This document shows, in pieces, positions 1-7,207 of a stretch of DNA of 56,444 nucleotides. Both the position numbers and the translations under genes were made by a program. The notes beneath the pieces are model-generated. The model did not search any database. It had not been told where the DNA came from and was given only the letters and a program-made list of their open reading frames with translations. Each line of letters opens with the position of its first letter. Positions within the stretch are counted from its first letter, which is position 1. Source of the stretch: Bacteroidota bacterium (GTDB taxonomy: Bacteria; Bacteroidota; Bacteroidia; Cytophagales; Cytophagaceae); contig JAEWAY010000007.1 of assembly GCA_023391415.1 (NCBI GenBank), positions 1 to 56,444 of the forward strand, written 5' to 3'.

Positions 1-67
1 ATTGCCCGCATTCCTGCCGCTTCAAAATACTAATGATCTGTGTCTCGCTGAATTTACTCTTTTTCAT
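1..67 (-). CDS. IS3-family transposase OrfA, N-terminal fragment (runs off window)
   Basis: Twenty-two codons are visible, starting at an ATG at 65-67 on the minus strand and reading MKKSKFSETQIISILKRQEC. This is the characteristic start of the HTH_Tnp_1 (COG2963) OrfA proteins of the IS3 family, where the first helix reads K(S/T)KF(S/T)E.QII..L. OrfA supplies the DNA-binding helix-turn-helix and is normally fused to the DDE catalytic OrfB by programmed frameshifting. OrfB would lie to the left of the window. The fragment is too short to assign an IS subgroup. Confidence 0.7.
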   Translation of the reverse strand, partial: MKKSKFSETQIISILKRQECGQ

Positions 68-90
68 TTACCCTAATTTATAAAACTACA
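1..90 (-). mobile_element. Left-edge fragment of an IS3-family insertion sequence
   Basis: Only the first ~90 bases of the element are in the window. On the minus strand it begins TGTAGTTTTATAAATTAGGG, starting with the TG dinucleotide typical of IS3-family ends, and about 23 bases later the orfA reading frame starts. The inner boundary lies at or near position 90, directly beside the broken end of the DUF262 gene (stop codon at 92-94). The rest of the IS, its other inverted repeat and any target duplication are outside the window, so the exact end is inferred. Confidence 0.6.
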
Positions 91-91
91 T

Positions 92-697
92 TTATTTTCG
101 TAGCTGTTTATAGGGAAGATTACAGAAGGTTTCAAATTTATGTTGATTATCAAGTTGAGCATTTAGCCAGGATTGAATGATAGTGTAATTCTTAACCATA
201 TTTGCTGCTGTAATGCCACTTGATGTATCAATGTCCTTGAGTTCGGTTTTTCCCTCAAATAATTCCTTTAGCGTTGAAATATGCTTTTCGTGGTTCATCC
301 AAAATTCAAATTCAAACCCTGATTGTCCTGCAATCTTGTTCTCAATCCATTTTTGGAGTTTTGATTCTAATTCTTTAGCTGTTCTATACAGGCAGATCAG
401 AATAAGGGTCAGTGTCGTGAGGCGTTGTTGCCCATCGACAACATAAACTTTCCCTTCAATGGTATTTGTTACGTAAGTATTCAGGTAATACCAAGGATAT
501 TTATTGGTGATAGTTTCTTTACCCGGATCAAGAGATTTGTGCTTTTCATATTCTTCATTGAACTTATAAAATATATCATCTAGGAGTCTTTCAACGGGCT
601 CAGATGTCCATTTATAATCTCTTTGATAAAAATCAATGTAGTATGTTGTATTCGAAAAGACTCTATCAACATTTTGTTTATCCGGTGATATATCCAT
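92..697 (-). pseudogene. DUF262 (GmrSD/ParB-like) protein, 3'-truncated by the adjacent IS
   Basis: The 201-residue product has the DUF262 N-terminal signatures: FYQRDYKW at residues 23-30 and VVDGQQRLTTL at 86-96 (the DGQQR nucleotide-hydrolysis motif). DUF262 proteins, including the GmrS half of GmrSD modification-dependent nucleases, are normally about 500-700 residues and usually end in a DUF1524 HNH nuclease domain. Here everything after about residue 195 is missing, and the last residues run into a stop just beside the IS end. The gene starts 21 bases after the Argonaute stop on the same strand, so it was probably the last gene of the XRE-ImmA/PIN/Argonaute operon. It is likely non-functional, although a truncated N-terminal domain may still be made. 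Confidence 0.75.
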
Positions 698-718
698 TTT
701 TTAATATAGTTAATTCAC

Positions 719-2818
719 TTACAAAAACCACAAATTACTTTTTCCAAATTCCGGAATTTCTTCTCCATCGAAGTGCGGGAAGATCTCTGCTACCATCTCC
801 GGATATTTGATGGTTACCGGTAAGTTCTGCTGGCTGACGGATTTCCAGTACATCCGGCTGAATTGATATACCTGGTCTATGAGTTCTTTTACTACTTTCG
901 GATTTTTGGTTTGCTCCCAATCGGTGCAATAAATTCCGAGTTTGATAGGGAAGGGGTAGCCTTCATGGGCTTTGTGAACTTCTCCGTAATACCGGGTATT
1001 GTTAAACAGCAAATACTTTCCTTTCCTCAGGTTAATAAATGTCCCGCTCAGAGGCATTAGCTCCTGCCAGTCGTCATCAAAGGCAACAATGTCTTGTGAT
1101 TCCGTTTTGTTGATGGAGATGATAAATACCGGAATATCCAAACCAAGTTTTTTCAATCCATCCTCGATAGGTTGTAATTCTTTCTGGCTCATGTTCTTGT
1201 AGAAGTGGATAATGAGCCGTTCCACGGCACTATTCAGGGCTGCATATTCCTTGATGGCCCGGATGATCGATCCGGCTAATTCTTCGGTCTGATTTTTACG
1301 GAAGCATTCGAAACGGTCAAAGTTGCCATTGTTGGTAAAGCTAAAGGCACTGCCGACATACTGAACGTCTGTATCTACGTTTCTGAATGCTCCGACTCCT
1401 ACCACCAGTTCATTTTTCAATGCCGTGTCCAACCTCCAGGGCTTACCGTCCAGCTTGGCGAGTATCGCAATAGCGATGTTCGGTAAACTGTAGTGGTAAG
1501 TACCACTGCCCAGTTTATTGGCATCAATCACCTGTGAAGTGATCTTCTTTTTGAGTAGTGCCTGTTTTACTTTGTAGTAAACTTCCCGCTGTCGTTTGTC
1601 CGTGGTGTGTTTGGAGTAGGGGCTTATGTAAATGCCAATGTACTGTATGCTTTCCTTAAAATCCCTTTTTTCTAAAGCCTTTTTAATTTCAGGAAAGGGG
1701 TCATCCTTTGACTTGAATTTGATGCTCAATTCTTTATTGGGAGAATAAGCGGTTCTGGCAAAATTGTACAAGCCTCCAAAACCTCTTACGGTGCCTTTAA
1801 AATATTCATGGAGCTTCTTTCCGGCTGCTTCATCGTCTTCATGCAGGATGAAAAAGAACTCCACACGGTTGTAGGGACTGACCTCCAACGGACCATGTGT
1901 ACTCATGCCTTTCATAGGCACTTTGTGCAGCTTTTTATTTCCAAAGGCCAGAAGATTGCTTTGATTACTCACCGAACCTATGATGGCTTCTTTTACGGGT
2001 AAGAATCCTCTTGGATCTAATGGAATGATAGCCTCAAAGGATTCCGTCTTCAGGTATTTCTTATAAAATCCTTCTATTCGCTCGTTGAATTTTTTGTATT
2101 TATTCTTTCTGTCGGGTGCCGGTGTGGGGAGTTGAAGCGCTGTTCTCAGGTCAAAGTTCCAGACCGGATATGCCTGGTCAAGGTTCCGTTTGATTTCATC
2201 AGGAAGCTCATCGTATTTATACAGGTTGTTTTCATAGATGAGCCAGTTAAAGCTTTCCGGTGAGACTTCTGGCAATAATGCTGCAATGCTCTTTTTGAAA
2301 ACCTTAGATTTACCTTCAAAGGAAAGGAGTAGTTCCGGGTTGGTCGTCAGTTTGCCGATCTGTACCTTCAGCGAAAATTTTTCATAGTAACTGTACTCGT
2401 TGCTTATTTCTTTGCGGTTGGGGAGCCATATTTCCGTATCCTGAATGAAGTTGGGCTTGACCAATGCTCCCTGAGCTTTGAAATAGTTGTGGATTAGCCA
2501 GTTGTAATACCTTTTCAGGATAGAGAGTGAAAAACAGGTGTTTTGATCTTTTACTTTTTTATCTTCTCCGTTTTCACCGGTTAAAGTTTTAATCGCGGGT
2601 TTACTGCATTTTGTTAAGCTTAGGCCGCCATCAATTTCCTGATCAAACGAGATGTAATAATGCTCCTGCTCTCCGAAGTGTTCGATTACTTCGTCCGGTA
2701 CCAGGTTATGGTGTACCCTTGTTAAGGTCTCATTTTCTTCATTGGTGAAGTGAAAGGTGTATTGGTCTTCCGGATGTTTAAAAGTGAGTATGTTGAAGGT
2801 AAGCTTATTTGATGACAT
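719..2818 (-). CDS. Prokaryotic Argonaute (long, PIWI catalytic site degenerate)
   Basis: Product of about 699 residues from ATG 2818 (a TTG at 2839 would add seven). The MID domain is recognisable: a YYKVKQALL helix followed by ITSQ and AILAKLDGKPW (residues ~421-468 in the longer numbering) matches the 5'-phosphate pocket of prokaryotic Argonautes (Y/K, Q, K). The PIWI domain follows from ~478 (LVVGVGAFRN, YVGSAFSF, FPIKLGIYC) and the protein ends in LWFL, the usual Argonaute terminus. The first catalytic Asp (normally GxDxS) is Gly (VGVGAF), and the usual RDG segment reads HFYKNMS, so target cleavage is unlikely. Inactive long Argonautes generally act as guide-directed sensors that trigger a partner effector. 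The neighbours PIN nuclease (5 bases upstream) and DUF262 protein (21 bases downstream) are the candidate effectors. A PAZ domain was not identified with confidence. Confidence 0.88.
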   Translation of the reverse strand: MSSNKLTFNILTFKHPEDQYTFHFTNEENETLTRVHHNLVPDEVIEHFGEQEHYYISFDQEIDGGLSLTKCSKPAIKTLTGENGEDKKVKDQNTCFSLSILKRYYNWLIHNYFKAQGALVKPNFIQDTEIWLPNRKEISNEYSYYEKFSLKVQIGKLTTNPELLLSFEGKSKVFKKSIAALLPEVSPESFNWLIYENNLYKYDELPDEIKRNLDQAYPVWNFDLRTALQLPTPAPDRKNKYKKFNERIEGFYKKYLKTESFEAIIPLDPRGFLPVKEAIIGSVSNQSNLLAFGNKKLHKVPMKGMSTHGPLEVSPYNRVEFFFILHEDDEAAGKKLHEYFKGTVRGFGGLYNFARTAYSPNKELSIKFKSKDDPFPEIKKALEKRDFKESIQYIGIYISPYSKHTTDKRQREVYYKVKQALLKKKITSQVIDANKLGSGTYHYSLPNIAIAILAKLDGKPWRLDTALKNELVVGVGAFRNVDTDVQYVGSAFSFTNNGNFDRFECFRKNQTEELAGSIIRAIKEYAALNSAVERLIIHFYKNMSQKELQPIEDGLKKLGLDIPVFIISINKTESQDIVAFDDDWQELMPLSGTFINLRKGKYLLFNNTRYYGEVHKAHEGYPFPIKLGIYCTDWEQTKNPKVVKELIDQVYQFSRMYWKSVSQQNLPVTIKYPEMVAEIFPHFDGEEIPEFGKSNLWFL

Positions 2819-2823
2819 TGCGG

Positions 2824-3333
2824 TTAAAGTTTTTTCCAAAGTTTAATTCTCCGGGCACATTCGGCCTTGGGCAACCCCAGCTTGGGGTTGATGGTTTCGC
2901 AAAGTTCCGACAGCTTTTCACAGGCTCTTGTCCCGGTAATGGTATTGGCTTCTACCATGCAATCAAATACCCACAGGTGACCATGCACTTCCAGGTCAAT
3001 TGATCGGGCAGTTATTCTGAGCTGGTTGTCTGATGTAATCAAAAGGGCGTTGAGTTTGGTGGCATGGTGTAGCGCTGAACAGTCCTTGTTAGAAAGCTGT
3101 GGATATTGGTTGGTGAGTTTGGTAATGGTTCCCAGGTCTTCACTGGTAACCTCATGTACTTGCAATGTACCTTTGTCAATATAAGGGGCAAGCGCTTCGG
3201 CCTGAGAGGTGATTAATTCACTCAATACCATATCGGTGACATGGAACTGAAACTCAAGGCCAAAAAAGTGAGGCAATAGCCTCAGCTTGATCAGGTCAAT
3301 AAGAATATTTGCATCGTTGACAATGATCTTCAC
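2824..3333 (-). CDS. PIN-domain ribonuclease-like protein
   Basis: The 169-residue protein has a PIN fold layout with all four acidic positions visible: D7 in IVNDANILIDL, E39 in VLSELI, D84 in NKDCSALHHA and D102 in ITSDNQLR. These coordinate metal in VapC-like RNases. Its start overlaps the stop of the XRE-ImmA gene by four bases (ATGA), and its stop is five bases before the Argonaute ATG, so the three are translated as a unit. PIN proteins paired with XRE-COG2856 proteins are a known toxin-antitoxin-like arrangement. Here the toxin-like nuclease is directly coupled to a catalytically dead Argonaute, so it may be the effector. The assignment to PIN is good; the substrate is unknown. Confidence 0.8.
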   Translation of the reverse strand: MKIIVNDANILIDLIKLRLLPHFFGLEFQFHVTDMVLSELITSQAEALAPYIDKGTLQVHEVTSEDLGTITKLTNQYPQLSNKDCSALHHATKLNALLITSDNQLRITARSIDLEVHGHLWVFDCMVEANTITGTRACEKLSELCETINPKLGLPKAECARRIKLWKKL

Positions 3334-4400
3334 AGAGCAAAAAAGTTTTCACGGAATTCCGCTAGTTTAAGATTAGCCAGACTGGCGGCTTTACTCATTG
3401 AAATGACTTCCTCAGCGGCTGCCCGGTAGAGGAGTTGTTCAAACCGGCTGGATTTTTCTACCCCGATGTAATTACCCAATCCTTCTTCAGCCCTGTTTTT
3501 GCTGATCCATTTTCTGAATTCGATGAACATGTACTCAGTAATGATCCCCAGGTCTTTGGCCCTTTGTACCAATGCCTGAATGGAAATGCCGTAGGTTTCT
3601 TTAATGGCAATGAGTTCCGGGATAGAAAGGTGAGAACGATGATTCCCCAGTTCCTGCCGCATGGTTTGTTCAGGCACCAACATAGCCGCTGCAAAACGGT
3701 AGCACAGCCGCTCGATCTCCCTGTGGCTGAGACCGGGGCTAAAGTTCAGCAACAGGTGGGCCAACTCATGTAAGGCAGTAAGCCGCTTTCTTTCAATGGT
3801 GTAGTGGACATTTACCACGATCACCGGGTAAACACCCTTTGGCTTAGCCATTGGTCCTGCATTGGCCCAGCCGGAAAAGCCGTCAAACTCATCCGGGGCG
3901 TCTATTTCGATCACCTTGATTTCAAGGTCTTCTAAAAGATTGATGACATTGGGCAAGGCGTTATAGCCCAACTGCCAGTGCTTAAGCAGGTAGTTGACAG
4001 CCTCCTCTACATCTTCTCCGGTGGTGATAGTGCGGTTGGCAATGGGGTTGGTGAACTCCGACCGGATGCCCAGGAACTGTTCTACTTCCAGGTATCTTTC
4101 TACCTTATCGGTAACCAGTTCCCGGATGGCTGCTTCTTTTTTGGCAGCCAGCTTACTTTTCTTGCGAAATTCGATGTTTTCAATTCCTACAGTGAAGGGA
4201 CGGAAGAAGTAATCGGAGGAAAGGCCCAGGGCTTTTGATAGCGCCATAAGCACAGACCCGTCAGCCATCATTTCCCCCCGCTCATACTTGGCAATGGCAT
4301 TTTTGGTCACAAGTCCCTCAATACGCTTTACCAATTCATCCTGAGATAAACCGGCAAGGGTACGGGCACTCTTTAGTCTTTTGGCAAATACGTCTTTCAT
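3330..4400 (-). CDS. XRE-family regulator fused to ImmA/IrrE (COG2856) metallopeptidase
   Basis: A 356-residue, two-domain protein. Residues 4-70 form an XRE helix-turn-helix (LKSARTLAGLSQDELVKRI, ALGLSSDYFFRP). Residues ~140-250 form an ImmA/IrrE zinc peptidase with HELAH at 211-215 and the following REIERLCYRFAAAMLVP helix that supplies the third ligand (E230). Proteins of this type repress their own promoter and are inactivated or activated by cleavage, as in ICEBs1 ImmR/ImmA or the DdrO/IrrE pair. First gene of the PIN-Argonaute-DUF262 operon; an inverted repeat overlapping a good promoter lies immediately upstream. Likely the operon repressor and/or the antitoxin for the PIN protein. Confidence 0.85.
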   Translation of the reverse strand: MKDVFAKRLKSARTLAGLSQDELVKRIEGLVTKNAIAKYERGEMMADGSVLMALSKALGLSSDYFFRPFTVGIENIEFRKKSKLAAKKEAAIRELVTDKVERYLEVEQFLGIRSEFTNPIANRTITTGEDVEEAVNYLLKHWQLGYNALPNVINLLEDLEIKVIEIDAPDEFDGFSGWANAGPMAKPKGVYPVIVVNVHYTIERKRLTALHELAHLLLNFSPGLSHREIERLCYRFAAAMLVPEQTMRQELGNHRSHLSIPELIAIKETYGISIQALVQRAKDLGIITEYMFIEFRKWISKNRAEEGLGNYIGVEKSSRFEQLLYRAAAEEVISMSKAASLANLKLAEFRENFFAL

Positions 4401-4409
4401 ATTGTTTTA

Positions 4410-4445
4410 GTTTACAAAACTATGTAAAGATACTAATTTGTAAAC
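4410..4445 (-). promoter_or_regulatory. Promoter and XRE operator of the Argonaute operon
   Basis: An inverted repeat GTTTACAAA (4410-4418) / TTTGTAAAC (4437-4445) flanks a third, imperfect half-site TATGTAAAG (4421-4429). On the minus strand, TAGTTTTG (complement of 4415-4422) matches the Bacteroidota -7 element TAnnTTTG, with a TTTG about 23 bases upstream. Transcription would begin roughly 10 bases before the XRE-ImmA start codon. The half-sites overlap the promoter, as expected for autorepression by the XRE domain. Confidence 0.55.
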
Positions 4446-4506
4446 CAAAAATCAAATAGAAAAGTTTCAGGATGTGAAGGGTTTTAAGGAAATGGGGGAG
4501 GTGAAG

Positions 4507-4549
4507 AGGGAACCATGATATACTTTAATAAGAGAAATACCGGTTCCCT
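4507..4549. terminator. Inverted repeat between the two defence operons, possible terminator
   Basis: AGGGAACC (4507-4514) and GGTTCCCT (4542-4549) are perfect 8-bp arms around a 27-base AT-rich loop, about 20 bases past the Res stop codon. There is no T-tract, so it may be a Rho-type or structural boundary, or the scar of a cassette insertion, rather than an intrinsic terminator. Confidence 0.35.
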
Positions 4550-4570
4550 GCTATATTTGGGAGGCTTGGC

Positions 4571-7207
4571 TCATGATAGTTCGCTTACTTTAGAAACACG
4601 CTTATAAATGACATCTTCGAATTTTTTAAAGTGTTCTGTACCACACTTGATTTTCATTTTCTCCGAACCTCTCAGTTCTTGTCCTTCGCTTTTTGTTTCA
4701 GCAACAAAGTATATTTTCTTCTCTCCTTTAAATACTAATGCCCAATCAGGATTATAACTACCAATAGGAGTGTCAATTTTAAACCAAAAAGGAAGTTTGA
4801 AATAAAATTCAATATTTTCACTGCTTTCGCAATCTTTAGCAAAATCGCTTTCTACTTTAGAATCAAGAGGAATATAGTTTTCATAAATGGTTTTATCTGG
4901 GGTATTAACTGTGTGAGTAAATTGGTCAAGATATATTTCAATTTCATTATCCTCAAATAAATTCATCTCATACATTTTGTCGCCTATTTTTTCATATTTT
5001 ATACCATCTATCATTAGTTCATTTAACACAGATTTGATAGCGTTTGCTACATTATCCATGAACAATTGCGGGTTAAGTAATAATTCCTGTATCCTGCCAG
5101 ACTTTTTAATAATTGCTAAAATGGTACTACGGGTCAATTCTGTTTTGCCTTGAATGTATGCCAACATATCTGGTATTTCAAATTGAAAACCGTAACTATC
5201 ATCTCCGCCGTCACTTACCAATTGTCCGTCAACCCCTTCATCCGTTATTGTTACTCTTTTCTTAGTTGATTTGATGGTGGGTTTCTTTGTTTCAGGCATT
5301 TCTTTTACAGCTTTGGCTGCAAGGGTAATAAGTTCATCTGTTTTGTATTCCACACTATAGCGGGTATGGAATTTTATTTTGTTCCAGATTCCGAGAAACT
5401 TGGGATCTGCTTCAAATCCTTTTCTCAAATTGACTTTTTCTCTTTTGCCTTTGTCCTTTATTCTTCCGGAGAAATCTACCCCGCAATCCTGCTCTATTTC
5501 CTGCTGCAGGGCTCTTGCAAAATCTTCATAGCGTTCGTTTGCCACTACCGTCAGTTTGTTAATATTCCGGTCAAAAATCCGCTGACCGAATTGGTTTACC
5601 GATAGTCTTAACCCTCTACCTATTTCCTGTCTCTTTTTTATCTCAGAACGAGTTTCATTCAGAGTACATATCTGGAATACATTAGGATTGTCCCAACCTT
5701 CACGAAGGGCAGAGTGACTGAAGATGAATCGTAGGGGAGTGTTTAAGTCAAGTAACTCTTCTTTCTTCTGCATGATGAGTTTATAAGTATCATCATCCGC
5801 CTGGGTTTCGCCTCCGGTATCTTTTATTCTTCCTTTATTATCTTGTGAGAAATAGCCATTGTGTACTTCTTCCGCTGAGTATGGGAGTAACTCTTTAAAA
5901 ACTGGCTTGGCAATTTCATATTGATATATTTCTTCAAACCATTCAGCAAACTTTCCTTTGAGGGAATGCCCATTTGTATCGTACTCCCGATAATTTTTCA
6001 CCTTATCAATGAAGAACAAGGAAAGTACTTTGATTCCTTTGTCCTTATATGCCTTCTCTTTTTTCAGGTGTTCTTCGACTGTTTTTCGGATCATGAATTT
6101 CATCACTTCATCATTCATGCCCCCTTGTGATTCTCCTGTTTTAAGGACAATACCGTTAGTTAACTCAATTTGTTCGTTTCCGTAATCAATCTCATAGACT
6201 TTGAGACCATCGTATCTCGGGTTTTCACCGGATAAAGCAAATAGATCAAGTTTATTACGGTTGACCTGCACTGATTTTCTTTTAATACCCTGAGGGGTAT
6301 TTACATCAATTTTTATTTTGGCTTTAATGTTGTTTCCAGTTCTGGTAATGTTTTCCAACTGAATAAAAGAAGCGTTGAAGTCATTTTCACTAACCACTGA
6401 GTCAACTTCTATTTGTTTTACTAACCCCAAATCATAAGCCTTGACAGGGTTTAAGGAATACATTAAGTTGTATAAATTAGTGTGAGTGGCTGAGTAACGA
6501 AGTGTACAAAGCGGATTCAGGTTGCGAATGGCTTTCTTACGGATTTCGGTCTCCATATTCTGCGGCTCATCCACAATAACAATAGGATTACAGCTTTGAA
6601 TAAACTCAATAGGTTTTTTGCCTGTTAGTTTATCATTGGGTTTGTTGATGATGTTTTCATCTTTTGCAAAAGCATCAATATTGATGACCAAAATCTGTAT
6701 GGCATTGCTGGAAGCAAAGCCCCTTAGAGCAGATACCTTCTTGCTTTCGTAAATATCAAAATTGATAGCAGTTTTGTCATACAGGGATTGGAAATGGTCA
6801 TGTGTAATTTGAAGGTTCTTCAAAACACCTTCACGAATGGCAACTGATGGCACTACAATCACAAATTTTTTGAACCCGTAGAGCTTTTGCAGTTCGTAAA
6901 TGGTTCTCAGGTACACATAAGTTTTCCCAGTCCCGGTTTCCATTTCCACCGAAAAGTTCATTCCCTGCATTTCTTCTGATGTGTCCTTTATTTCATTCCG
7001 GGATTGGACGGATTTTATATTTTCCCATATCTGATCCTCACTTAGAGTAAGCTTATTTCCAAAACCATTTTCAGAAAGTAAAGCACCGGTAGAGGTCAAC
7101 GAAAACTCAAAGTCACCGCTACTCAAAGGTTGTCCTTCAAATATGTCAGTAATTGATTTTATTGCTTCTATCTGGTAATCCTGATTGCTATCGAAGTGTA
7201 GTTTCAT
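4571..7207 (-). CDS. Type III restriction-modification system endonuclease subunit (Res)
   Basis: An 878-residue SF2 helicase-nuclease. Walker A is METGTGKT (residues 89-96), motif II is VIVDEPQN (the DEPQ form typical of type III Res) near residue 212, and motif VI is ETRSEIKKRQEIGRGLR. The C-terminal PD-(D/E)xK nuclease is visible as NPDWALVF followed by FVAETKS near residue 845. Res translocates from a Mod-bound recognition site and cuts when two sites are arranged head to head. Its start overlaps the HerA gene stop by four bases. Normally res directly follows mod; here two genes for a SIR2-like and a HerA-like protein separate them. All key motifs appear intact. Confidence 0.92.
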   Translation of the reverse strand: MKLHFDSNQDYQIEAIKSITDIFEGQPLSSGDFEFSLTSTGALLSENGFGNKLTLSEDQIWENIKSVQSRNEIKDTSEEMQGMNFSVEMETGTGKTYVYLRTIYELQKLYGFKKFVIVVPSVAIREGVLKNLQITHDHFQSLYDKTAINFDIYESKKVSALRGFASSNAIQILVINIDAFAKDENIINKPNDKLTGKKPIEFIQSCNPIVIVDEPQNMETEIRKKAIRNLNPLCTLRYSATHTNLYNLMYSLNPVKAYDLGLVKQIEVDSVVSENDFNASFIQLENITRTGNNIKAKIKIDVNTPQGIKRKSVQVNRNKLDLFALSGENPRYDGLKVYEIDYGNEQIELTNGIVLKTGESQGGMNDEVMKFMIRKTVEEHLKKEKAYKDKGIKVLSLFFIDKVKNYREYDTNGHSLKGKFAEWFEEIYQYEIAKPVFKELLPYSAEEVHNGYFSQDNKGRIKDTGGETQADDDTYKLIMQKKEELLDLNTPLRFIFSHSALREGWDNPNVFQICTLNETRSEIKKRQEIGRGLRLSVNQFGQRIFDRNINKLTVVANERYEDFARALQQEIEQDCGVDFSGRIKDKGKREKVNLRKGFEADPKFLGIWNKIKFHTRYSVEYKTDELITLAAKAVKEMPETKKPTIKSTKKRVTITDEGVDGQLVSDGGDDSYGFQFEIPDMLAYIQGKTELTRSTILAIIKKSGRIQELLLNPQLFMDNVANAIKSVLNELMIDGIKYEKIGDKMYEMNLFEDNEIEIYLDQFTHTVNTPDKTIYENYIPLDSKVESDFAKDCESSENIEFYFKLPFWFKIDTPIGSYNPDWALVFKGEKKIYFVAETKSEGQELRGSEKMKIKCGTEHFKKFEDVIYKRVSKVSELS

